DNA of 8,478 bases from Epsilonproteobacteria bacterium 4484_65 (GTDB lineage: Bacteria; Campylobacterota; Campylobacteria; Campylobacterales; Sulfurovaceae): assembly GCA_002085305.1 (NCBI GenBank), contig NATJ01000105.1:1-8478 (forward strand), given 5' to 3'. Positions 1-5,143 of the stretch are shown here, one piece after another (position 1 is the first letter of the stretch; the number at the start of each line of letters is the position of its first letter). The translations under genes and the position numbers were made by a program. Below the pieces are notes generated by a model that made no database searches, was not told the origin of the DNA, and saw only the letters and a list, made by a program, of their open reading frames with translations.

Positions 1-449
1 CTTCCTAACTTAAGTGTTTCCCCTTTTTTAAGACTATTTGCTTTTTTTACTTCTTCAATAGTGGTGTGATGTTTGCGTGCAATAGTAAACAGTGTATCAC
101 CATTTTTTATGGTATATTTTGCTGATTTGGAAGATTTTTTGATATTTGATTTTTTATTCGTTTTTTTAGCAAGTTTTTTATTCTTTTTCTTAGTAACTTT
201 AGCTACTTTTTTCTTTTTGTCTGGGAAATATGTATTTTTAGGCACCTTCAACACTCTTCCTAGTTTAAGCGTATCTCCTTTTTTAAGGCCATTTGCTTTT
301 CTCACTTCTTCTATAGTAGTATGATTTTTCTTTGCTATTGTATAGAGAGTCTCTCCATTCTTAATAGTATGTTTAACTGTTTTTGTAGCTGCTTGAGCTG
401 TAACAGTAGCGAGGGATAATGTAAGCAATAAGGTATAAAATTTTTTCAA
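1..449 (-). CDS. Secreted LysM-repeat protein, C-terminus beyond window
   Basis: The visible part is 149 codons and runs off the window start. The chosen start is TTG (complement of 447-449), because AGGAG (complement of 456-460) sits 6 bases upstream and the protein then opens with a typical signal peptide: KKF, a hydrophobic stretch, then AQA at about residue 20. Two LysM modules follow, at residues 27-70 (HTIKNGETLYTIAKK, VRKANGLKKGDTLKLG) and from 112 onward (YTIKNGDTLFTIARK, VKKANSLKKGETLKLG). They are joined by a very lysine-rich linker (about 77-111). LysM domains bind N-acetylglucosamine-containing glycan, so a periplasmic or outer-surface peptidoglycan-binding role is expected. Whether an enzymatic domain such as a peptidase follows cannot be seen. 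The long leader with a candidate c-di-GMP riboswitch suggests second-messenger control. Confidence 0.87.
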   Translation of the reverse strand, partial: MKKFYTLLLTLSLATVTAQAATKTVKHTIKNGETLYTIAKKNHTTIEEVRKANGLKKGDTLKLGRVLKVPKNTYFPDKKKKVAKVTKKKNKKLAKKTNKKSNIKKSSKSAKYTIKNGDTLFTIARKHHTTIEEVKKANSLKKGETLKLG

Positions 450-476
450 TAAATACTCCTAATTAATGAAAACTTA

Positions 477-510
477 TAGTATAGATCAATATAGGCAATA
501 ATCTATACTA
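477..510. repeat. Perfect 10-bp inverted repeat before the LysM gene
   Basis: TAGTATAGAT (477-486) and ATCTATACTA (501-510) are exact reverse complements around a 14-base spacer. On the minus strand the dyad ends about 17 bases before the AGGAG site of the LysM gene. It is either an RNA stem in the leader or a DNA operator. There is no U-run after it on the minus strand, so it is not a terminator in that direction. Confidence 0.55.
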
Positions 511-538
511 AAAAATATATGTAATTGTAACTACATAT
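510..538 (-). terminator. AU-rich stem-loop plus U-run, possible riboswitch expression platform
   Basis: On the minus strand, a 7-bp stem (complement of TACATAT 532-538 paired with complement of ATATGTA 517-523) with an 8-base loop is followed by ATTTTTT (complement of 510-516). The form is that of a weak intrinsic terminator. It lies between the candidate c-di-GMP aptamer and the LysM start, where an expression platform would be expected. The stem has only one G-C pair, so efficiency is doubtful. Confidence 0.35.
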
Positions 539-640
539 GATTAATCAAAAATAAACATGAATTTAAATTTATCTTAAATCATACTTGTACCGTTAAACGA
601 GAAGGAAATGGTTTTAAATGTAGTAATTAACATATAAATA

Positions 641-712
641 TTGGCAACCTGGCAATCTTATTAAGACCCATGATTTTCTGTCCCTACTTCTCAGTAGGTT
701 TAGCTTTTTCAA
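641..712 (-). promoter_or_regulatory. Candidate cyclic-di-GMP-I (GEMM-I) riboswitch aptamer
   Basis: Read on the minus strand, the segment matches the GEMM-I core in order: AAAGCTAAACC (consensus GGCAAACC); a perfect 6-bp stem CCTACT/AGTAGG closed by the GNRA tetraloop GAGA (complement of 683-698); GGGACAGAAAATC (consensus GGGACGCAAAGCC); CATGGGTCTTAA; and GCCAGGTTGCC. The G aligned to ligand-contacting G20 of the Vibrio aptamer and the A aligned to intercalating A47 are both present. This favours c-di-GMP over the G20A cGAMP variants. Weak points are one C-C mismatch in P1 and a P3 shorter than usual. The element is in the leader of the LysM gene on the same strand, about 190 bases upstream of its start. 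The family match is from memory of the consensus, not from a covariance search. Confidence 0.65.
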
Positions 713-740
713 CATCTCTGCAGGGATGATAGCTAAATCC
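697..740 (-). promoter_or_regulatory. Alternative pairing partner of the aptamer 5' strand
   Basis: On the minus strand, GGATTTAGCT (complement of 731-740), upstream of the aptamer, can pair with AGCTAAACC (complement of 697-705), the conserved 5' strand of the candidate aptamer. This gives nine pairs with one bulged A. Such pairing would compete with ligand-binding folding, as expected of a switching leader. It may also simply be a stabilising outer stem. Confidence 0.3.
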
Positions 741-779
741 ACTTTAAAAAAAAATAAAACAGAATAACCCAAACTTAAC

Positions 780-2465
780 TTAACCTTTACTCAGCTGCTC
801 CACTATATGATCACCTACCCTGAATGCATTGGCATAGATCGTCCAGGTATAAGGTACAGAGCCACCTGTTGGCATGAAACTGGCATCTGCTACGAAAAGA
901 TTAGATACATCATGAGATTGACAGTATTTATTGAGTACCGAAGTTTTAGGATCATCTCCAAAACGACATCCTCCTGCCACTAAATTCTGAGGAGGGGCTG
1001 AAGAGATCGAGCTATAGATATTCTTCGCTCCCATTTCTTCGAGAACCTTTTCACACTTTTTGGCAATATATTTGCCTACTTTGACATCCTGAGGATGTGC
1101 TTCTACTCGAAGTTTCCCCACAGGCATGCCATATTTATCTTTATGTGTTTCATCCAGACTCACAAAACAGTCATCGTTGGGAAGCCAGTCATTAAAGATC
1201 TCAAAACGGATACTTTTGGTTTCTCTAAATCGTTTAACCACACGCTCACCCAACGCTTTGCCCCATACTAACTTTCCATCCTCTTCATTATTTTTATTTG
1301 CACGAGAAATGATGTTTTGATGTTCAAACATAAACTCAACAGAGCCCCCTTTGAACTTACCGTCCCACCAATGGTCTATAAAGTACCAGTCCAGTATAGA
1401 ACGATTGACAAAAAGTCCCGTTGTCATAAGATCTTCAAATTTGATATGGTTCAAGCTTTCTTTATGCAGTTCACCCTGTCCCGATCCTCCAGCTGAGAAG
1501 ATCAAATTTTTTCCCAGTTCTCCACTACTGTTCGCCAAACCATGGGGATGATGCTTGTTTGATGAATTGAGCAAAAGTCTTGCACTTTCATGTGCCTGTG
1601 CTGCCACAACAAACATCTTTGCAGATATCTTCTTCTCTTTGCCAGTAATGGTATCTACGGCCATCGCATACTCCACCTCATCTTTTTTTCCTGCATGGAG
1701 ATACTTAACATACGTATTGCTCATAAGCGTAAGATTGCCTGTAGCCAAAGCTGGTTTCAGGAGTGCTTCTCTTGAACTTCCTTTTGCCCCTGAACTACAC
1801 CCGTAGCTTCCACAGAAGTTCGAGTAGTAGCAAGCATTACGGTGCTCCTTATCTTGAGACAAGACTGCACGTGGCGTAACTAACGGCACAATATCAAGTG
1901 CTTTACAGCTTTTGTCGATAAGTTTTACTACTGCATTCTCTTTAGTTGGAGGCTGAGGAAAGTCAGGTGTACTTCTTGGCGGTTCATAAGGATGTTTTTC
2001 ATACTTTCCTGTGATACCTACAAGTTCTTCTGCCAAGGCATAATAAGGCTCCATCTCTTCGTAGGAGATAGGCCAGTCAACTATATTGGCACCTTTTATC
2101 TCTCCATATTTACTTTGGAGTCTAAAATCATCCGGGTGCATACGGTGCAGCATCCCGCTCATCAAGTTTGACGAACCTCCAACAATGTTGCCATTCCAGA
2201 AACTCCAACCAGATTCATAGGTAGGTGTAGCTACCCACTTCCCCTCCACTTTCTCTTCTATGGTATGGTACTCCTCAAAAAGGTTCGGGGTAACGATATC
2301 TCTACGTGCATAGGCTAACTCATCTTTGGAAAACTCATCACGCTTGATAAGACGTCCTTTTTCCAGTACAGCCACTTTGTATCCTGCTTTACATAAAGTA
2401 TATGCCACTGCACCACCACTTGCACCAGAGCCTACTATAACGACATCATATTTACAGCTCAGCAT
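780..2465 (-). CDS. GMC-family FAD-dependent oxidoreductase (gluconate/glucose dehydrogenase-type flavoprotein)
   Basis: The 561-residue protein is full length for the GMC large subunit. An N-terminal FAD-binding Rossmann motif GSGASGG (12-18) ends in Glu35 for the ribose. GGSSN (96-100) is the GMC signature region. The C-terminus has GGCRFGDDPKTS (498-509) and NLFVADASFMPTGG (about 522-535), the flavin-closing segment typical of gluconate 2-dehydrogenase and FAD-glucose dehydrogenase alpha subunits. Cys212, Cys218 and Cys223 form a C-x5-C-x4-C cluster followed by GAKGS. In bacterial FAD-glucose dehydrogenases a comparable cluster binds [3Fe-4S]. It follows the small-subunit gene by 34 bases and uses GAGG plus ATG inside a dispersed motif. 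There is no signal peptide, so export would be by hitch-hiking on the Tat-exported partner. The substrate is unknown. Confidence 0.9.
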   Translation of the reverse strand: MLSCKYDVVIVGSGASGGAVAYTLCKAGYKVAVLEKGRLIKRDEFSKDELAYARRDIVTPNLFEEYHTIEEKVEGKWVATPTYESGWSFWNGNIVGGSSNLMSGMLHRMHPDDFRLQSKYGEIKGANIVDWPISYEEMEPYYALAEELVGITGKYEKHPYEPPRSTPDFPQPPTKENAVVKLIDKSCKALDIVPLVTPRAVLSQDKEHRNACYYSNFCGSYGCSSGAKGSSREALLKPALATGNLTLMSNTYVKYLHAGKKDEVEYAMAVDTITGKEKKISAKMFVVAAQAHESARLLLNSSNKHHPHGLANSSGELGKNLIFSAGGSGQGELHKESLNHIKFEDLMTTGLFVNRSILDWYFIDHWWDGKFKGGSVEFMFEHQNIISRANKNNEEDGKLVWGKALGERVVKRFRETKSIRFEIFNDWLPNDDCFVSLDETHKDKYGMPVGKLRVEAHPQDVKVGKYIAKKCEKVLEEMGAKNIYSSISSAPPQNLVAGGCRFGDDPKTSVLNKYCQSHDVSNLFVADASFMPTGGSVPYTWTIYANAFRVGDHIVEQLSKG

Positions 2466-2474
2466 TTAGTGCCT
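2459..2474 (-). repeat. Dispersed GGCACTAAATGC motif, copy A (overlaps GMC start codon)
   Basis: On the minus strand the sequence reads GAGGCACTAAATGCTGAG. GAGG is the Shine-Dalgarno site and the embedded ATG (complement of 2463-2465) is the start of the GMC gene. It matches copy B at 3194-3210 in 17 of 18 bases around the core. Confidence 0.6.
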
Positions 2475-2499
2475 CGCTTGCACTGCGTTTTAACGCTTG

Positions 2500-3006
2500 T
2501 CATAACTTTATATACCTCGTAGTCGGTCTTGGAAGTCCACCATATGAACCCAAGGCTTTCCATCCTGCTTCTTTCACATTGGAACCATAGATAGGATCTG
2601 AGAACATCCCTTCCATCGTGAGTGTCATAATACGAGAGAGCCAATTACTTCCATAATGGGTCGATTCATAGCTTCTTAATGCACGCTCTTTCTCTTTTTC
2701 TGAGAAGGCAGTGAATTTGCCTTCTTCACGACTCTCCAACTCTTCTGCCCCCTCTATGACAAAGAGACGAATATCTTTATCGTAGCTAGGATGGGTGATC
2801 GTTTCAAGTAAAAATTGTGTTACATTCATAGATCGGGCTGAGGGGATATTGCTTCCTTCAGGAAAGAGGTGCTGTTGCACGGACTGAATGGTTTTTTCTA
2901 CACTCTTTAATGATTTGCCAAACACTACATTATTATTTTTTTTACCAAGCAGAGAAGAGGAGAGTCCAAAGACAGATCCTAAGATTAAAAATTTTCTTCG
3001 TTTCAT
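2500..3006 (-). CDS. Tat-exported small subunit of GMC dehydrogenase (gluconate 2-dehydrogenase subunit 3 family)
   Basis: The 168-residue protein starts MKRRKFLILG, with a twin-arginine motif (RRKFL) and a short hydrophobic core ending near residue 21. This fits a Tat signal carrying a folded cofactor-containing partner across the membrane. The remainder has the pattern of the Gluconate_2-dh3 family: a predicted helical region with FPEGSNIPSA (about 49-58), and near the C-terminus SDPIYGSN, AGWKALGSYGG and PRP. In known gluconate and FAD-glucose dehydrogenases this subunit escorts and stabilises the flavoprotein. The next gene (start 2465) is that flavoprotein, 34 bases downstream, so an operon is very likely. 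The start at 3006 has only a weak AAGAAG site. No cytochrome c gene lies nearby, so the electron acceptor is unknown. Confidence 0.85.
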   Translation of the reverse strand: MKRRKFLILGSVFGLSSSLLGKKNNNVVFGKSLKSVEKTIQSVQQHLFPEGSNIPSARSMNVTQFLLETITHPSYDKDIRLFVIEGAEELESREEGKFTAFSEKEKERALRSYESTHYGSNWLSRIMTLTMEGMFSDPIYGSNVKEAGWKALGSYGGLPRPTTRYIKL

Positions 3007-3053
3007 TATTATTACTTCTTTATTTTATAGTATCTAATCATAATCATCTTTTG

Positions 3054-3068
3054 TGCACTCCAAGTGCA
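3054..3068. repeat. 6-bp inverted repeat in the divergent intergenic region
   Basis: TGCACT (3054-3059) and AGTGCA (3063-3068) flank a 3-base centre, with A/T runs on both sides. It falls between the probable -10 box and the start of the minus-strand dehydrogenase operon. It could be a leader hairpin or an operator. Confidence 0.35.
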
Positions 3069-3101
3069 AAAAGTACTACACACTCTTTACACGCATTTAA
3101 G

Positions 3102-3107
3102 ATTATA
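3102..3107 (-). promoter_or_regulatory. Probable -10 box of the dehydrogenase operon
   Basis: TATAAT is an exact -10 consensus on the minus strand, about 96 bases upstream of the small-subunit start. No clear -35 box is visible, which is usual in Campylobacterota. A transcript would carry the TGCACT/AGTGCA stem in its leader. Confidence 0.45.
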
Positions 3108-3164
3108 CTTCTAACTGTCTAAAGGGTAGTTTTATAGCTGCCTAAATTAAAAATAGGAGACAAA

Positions 3165-3230
3165 GATGATAAGAATTAAAATTCAATACAGGGAGGCACT
3201 AAATGCCGAGTCGAAAAAAGTTAATTTTTA
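3165..3230 (+). CDS. Possible 21-residue leader ORF overlapping the first lipoprotein gene
   Basis: ATG at 3165 is preceded by a good TAGGAG site (about 3153-3158) and opens a frame reading MIRIKIQYREALNAESKKVN plus F, ending at TAG 3228-3230. It overlaps the start of the lipoprotein gene at 3203 in another frame (+2). It could be a translated leader coupled to the gene below. It could also be a relic of the original start site before insertion of the GGCACTAAATGC motif at 3195. The peptide has no recognisable features, so coding is doubtful. Confidence 0.25.
3194..3210 (+). repeat. Dispersed GGCACTAAATGC motif, copy B (overlaps lipoprotein start codon)
   Basis: GAGGCACTAAATGCCGAG contains the ATG at 3203-3205, with GGGAGG (3191-3196) as ribosome binding site. 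GGCA and TGCC form a short palindrome around CTAAA. The first residues this adds, MPSR, precede a typical KKLIFSS lipoprotein N-terminus. Confidence 0.6.
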
Positions 3231-3421
3231 GTTCGTTGGTAGGGTTGGCACTTATTGCCTTTACAGGATGTACAACAGGTGGAGATGCTGAGGCAGAAGC
3301 TAAATGTTCTTCCAGTAAATGTCAAGGCGATAAAAAAACTACAAAATGCGGAACAAGCAGTAAATGTGGCGATGCTAAAAAAGTCGCAACAAAATGTTCT
3401 GGTGGGAAATGCGGGAAGTAA
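3203..3421 (+). CDS. Small cysteine-rich lipoprotein, possible metal-binding peptide (1)
   Basis: The 72-residue product has a lipoprotein signal (KKLIFSSLVGLALIAFTG) with lipobox FTGC and lipidated Cys23. The mature part is hydrophilic and lysine-rich with three cysteine pairs: Cys35/Cys40 (KCSSSKC), Cys49/Cys55 and Cys65/Cys70 (KCSGGKC). The repeated KC-x3-KC spacing resembles the KCGEGKC units of HvfA/bufferin copper-binding peptides, though the sequence is too simple for secure homology. It starts with GGGAGG six bases before the ATG and heads a plus-strand group with a second lipoprotein (3482), a DoxX protein (3820) and a third cysteine-rich peptide (4271). A role in copper or other thiophilic metal binding, or thiol chemistry at the envelope, is inference. 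The start codon lies inside a dispersed repeat motif. Confidence 0.75.
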   Translation: MPSRKKLIFSSLVGLALIAFTGCTTGGDAEAEAKCSSSKCQGDKKTTKCGTSSKCGDAKKVATKCSGGKCGK

Positions 3422-3481
3422 CACTTTGCTAACTCAAGCGTGTTATAGTACTTATGTTCTATAAAACGTTAAAGGATAAAC

Positions 3482-3685
3482 ATGAAAAACATACTTCTTA
3501 GTCTACTACTTGGTTTTGCACTTATGGCTTTATCTGGTTGTACTGGATCTGAAAATGATACCTCAACAAAAAAAAGCAAGTGTCAATCCGGTCTATGTGG
3601 TGGTGGTAAATGCGATCATGGGAAAAAATCTGATATCAAAAAAGCTGAAACACCAGAATCAGATAAATCTTCCCAAAGCAAATAA
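3482..3685 (+). CDS. Small cysteine-rich lipoprotein, possible metal-binding peptide (2)
   Basis: The 67-residue product has a clear lipoprotein signal (MKNILLSLLLGFALMALSGC) with lipidated Cys20. Three further cysteines are packed in KCQSGLCGGGKCDHGKK (Cys34, Cys39, Cys44, spaced C-x4-C-x4-C, with His46 just after). The tail is polar and disordered-looking. It is related in plan, and in signal-peptide wording (LLGFALMALSGC versus LVGLALIAFTGC), to the lipoprotein gene ending 60 bases upstream, suggesting a diverged duplicate. The ribosome binding site is AAAGGA, 6 bases before the ATG. The C-x4-C spacing and a following His would suit Cu(I) or another soft metal. No enzyme fold is possible at this size. 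Confidence 0.75.
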   Translation: MKNILLSLLLGFALMALSGCTGSENDTSTKKSKCQSGLCGGGKCDHGKKSDIKKAETPESDKSSQSK

Positions 3686-3697
3686 TTTTTTACTCTT

Positions 3698-3721
3698 CTC
3701 TCTTTGCCTTTTGGCAGAGAG
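3698..3721 (+). terminator. Stem-loop after the second lipoprotein gene, possible attenuator
   Basis: CTCTCT and GCC pair with GGC and AGAGAG around a TTTT loop, with a TT bulge. The stem begins 12 bases after the stop codon. No U-run follows, so it may be a processing or stability element rather than a full terminator. Confidence 0.35.
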
Positions 3722-3758
3722 TGCAATACTACTTTCCCTAAAACTCTTCTAAACTTAT

Positions 3759-3764
3759 TATAAT
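3759..3764 (+). promoter_or_regulatory. Probable -10 box upstream of the doxX-like gene
   Basis: TATAAT within TTATTATAATC lies 56 bases before the DoxX start. It would let doxX and the third cysteine-rich gene be transcribed separately from the two lipoprotein genes. No -35 box is evident. Confidence 0.4.
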
Positions 3765-3819
3765 CAAAACTTGAAAATGATCTTCTCCTGAGATACAAAT
3801 ATGATGAAGGAGGTATATT

Positions 3820-4254
3820 ATGTTAAAAAGCATATACCCACTCACAAAAAATATACTAAGTGGACAGAGCTTGTCTCTTTTTTTGGCTAGACTTGTTGTA
3901 GCTTACGGGTTTTATGAACCAGCTATGACAAAATGGTCTGACATAGGTAGTGTTGCTACCTGGTTTGGTTCCATAGGTATCCCTTTTCCAACACTGAATG
4001 CCTATATGGCTGCAAGTACGGAACTACTAGGTGTTGTACTCTTAACCTTAGGGCTCTTTACTAGACTTATCTCTATCCCTTTAATGGTCATTATGGTGGT
4101 AGCAATCACCACAGTGCATTTAGTACATGGTTTTTCTGCAGGGAACAATGGGTTTGAGATACCTCTTTACTACATGCTGTTTTTAGCAATATTTGCTTCA
4201 TTTGGAGCCGGAAAACTAAGTTTGGATCACCTATTATTTGGTGATGAACAATAA
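3820..4254 (+). CDS. DoxX-family integral membrane protein
   Basis: The 144-residue protein has about four hydrophobic segments: residues about 18-33, 61-78, 84-104 and 115-132. The pattern is typical of DoxX/TQO small-subunit-like proteins: LSLFLARLVVAYGFYEPAMTKW near the N-terminus, WFGSIGIPFP, then ELLGVVLLTLGLFTRL and a C-terminal LYYMLFLAIFASFGAGKLSLD. The start has a near-perfect AAGGAGG site 6 bases upstream. DoxX proteins are associated with thiosulfate:quinone and other thiol/quinone redox systems, and a DoxX member (HvfD) accompanies HvfA-type cysteine-rich copper peptides in gammaproteobacteria. Here it sits between cysteine-rich exported peptides, 16 bases before the third. That supports a role with them, perhaps keeping their thiols in a set redox state. 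The function itself is inference. Confidence 0.85.
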   Translation: MLKSIYPLTKNILSGQSLSLFLARLVVAYGFYEPAMTKWSDIGSVATWFGSIGIPFPTLNAYMAASTELLGVVLLTLGLFTRLISIPLMVIMVVAITTVHLVHGFSAGNNGFEIPLYYMLFLAIFASFGAGKLSLDHLLFGDEQ

Positions 4255-4270
4255 ATAAAAAGGATATAAA

Positions 4271-4525
4271 ATGAAAAAATTACTTAAAACAGGACTCATA
4301 CTTATGGGAGCTATGGCATTTACACTTACTTTGGCAAATGCCACATGTGGTTCAGGAAAAGAAACACCAAAAACAATGAAATGTCAAGCAGGTAAATGTG
4401 ATAGCGGTAAAAATATGAAGTGTAGTGGTAGTAAAGATATGAAAAAAGAGACCAATGCAACCAAACCCTCAGCAGAAAAGAAGGCACCGGCAAAAGGCAA
4501 ATGCGGCGTAGGTAAATGCAGCTAA
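4271..4525 (+). CDS. Exported cysteine-rich HvfA/bufferin-like peptide
   Basis: The 84-residue product starts MKKLLKTGLILMGAMAFTLT and is probably cleaved by signal peptidase I after ANA (residue 24). There is no lipobox, unlike the two related peptides upstream. The mature part has Cys26, 38, 43, 51, 78 and 83, in the units KCQAGKC, KCSGSK and KGKCGVGKCS. The C-terminal KCGVGKC is close to the KCGEGKC repeats of HvfA/bufferin copper-storing peptides. In those systems a DUF692 (MNIO) enzyme with a DUF2063 partner converts cysteines to thiooxazoles and a DoxX protein is often encoded nearby. Here only the DoxX gene is present, 16 bases upstream. Modification, copper binding and the HvfA relationship are inference from composition and context. 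The ribosome binding site is AAAAGGA. Confidence 0.75.
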   Translation: MKKLLKTGLILMGAMAFTLTLANATCGSGKETPKTMKCQAGKCDSGKNMKCSGSKDMKKETNATKPSAEKKAPAKGKCGVGKCS

Positions 4526-4548
4526 ACTATCTAACATTCTTCCTCCTC

Positions 4549-4590
4549 TTTCTATCCCTTTACGAGGGATAGAAACTTCACTTTTCTTCC
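4549..4590 (+). terminator. Strong stem-loop terminator after the cysteine-rich/DoxX group
   Basis: TTTCTATCCCT (4549-4559) and AGGGATAGAAA (4565-4575) form a perfect 11-bp stem with loop TTACG, followed by a pyrimidine-rich CTTCACTTTTCTTCC. It sits 24 bases after the stop codon and before the TATAAT of the next unit, so it very likely ends the operon. Confidence 0.75.
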
Positions 4591-4601
4591 ACAAATTAGT
4601 G

Positions 4602-4607
4602 TATAAT
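4602..4607 (+). promoter_or_regulatory. Probable -10 box of the lipoprotein/FTR-rhodanese unit
   Basis: TATAAT in TTAGTGTATAATACTTCC lies 38 bases before the lipoprotein start and just after the upstream terminator. No clear -35 box is visible. Confidence 0.55.
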
Positions 4608-4645
4608 ACTTCCTGTAAAACAAATACGCTTACAAAGGAATACCT

Positions 4646-5143
4646 ATGAGACATATTTTATTTTTACTTATCCTACTACTCTTATTTTCAGGGTGTCAAG
4701 ATAAAAAAGAAGAACAAACTCAACATGACGCTAAAATAGCCCAGGAAGCAAGAGCTGAACTACTTAACGAACAGGCAGAAGCCAAGAAAAAACAAGAAGA
4801 GTTAGAGAAAAACAATAAATATTCTAAAATAGGCATTACATCAGAAGATGGCAAGATCATCATCGATACCAACAAGACCAAGAGCTATTTCAAAGACCTG
4901 GCCCATCAGATGAAAACCAAAATGGATAAAATGAGTAAAGATCTGGAAAAAGGTATCGTTAAAAATGAAGAGGCCGGTATCGAGATGGATGAGACACATA
5001 TCAATATAGATTTGAATAAAACAAAAACTTTTCTTGACACTTGGGGTAAAAAGATGCAAGGATTCGTCAAAGAGTTTGATGAGATAGCCAAAGAGTTTGA
5101 TAACCAAAATAAAACAATAAAGGATACAAATGCAACAAATTGA
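4646..5143 (+). CDS. Lipoprotein with an internal tandem duplication, function unknown
   Basis: The 165-residue product has a lipoprotein signal with lipobox LFSGC and lipidated Cys17. Residues about 20-58 are charged, Glu/Lys/Gln/Ala-rich and probably a coiled coil or extended linker. Two copies of a roughly 40-residue unit follow at 63-102 and 111-150: GITSEDGKIIIDTNKTKSYF and GIEMDETHINIDLNKTKTFL share the ID-x-NKTK core, and each is followed by an amphipathic Lys/Met/Asp-rich helix. I do not recognise the family. The start has AAGGA at 4635-4639. The last 14 bases overlap the start of the FTR-rhodanese gene, implying translational coupling, but the product is an envelope protein while that partner has no signal peptide. 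Confidence 0.8.
   Translation: MRHILFLLILLLLFSGCQDKKEEQTQHDAKIAQEARAELLNEQAEAKKKQEELEKNNKYSKIGITSEDGKIIIDTNKTKSYFKDLAHQMKTKMDKMSKDLEKGIVKNEEAGIEMDETHINIDLNKTKTFLDTWGKKMQGFVKEFDEIAKEFDNQNKTIKDTNATN

Noticed and set aside
73..324. Open plus-strand frame of 83 residues, very Phe-rich
   Set aside because: It is antisense to the LysM gene; the Phe runs are the complement of its AAA/AAG lysine codons.
683..698. CTGAGA in the minus-strand leader, as in TPP riboswitches
   Set aside because: The remaining TPP-conserved elements are missing; here the GAGA is the tetraloop of a stem that fits GEMM-I P2.
1126..1806. Several open plus-strand frames of 60-83 residues
   Set aside because: All lie antisense within the GMC oxidoreductase gene, whose protein has clear family motifs throughout.
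4126..4138. TGCATTTAGTACA, similar to the dispersed motif
   Set aside because: It lies inside the DoxX coding sequence, lacks the flanking GGC/GCC bases and is explained by the protein.
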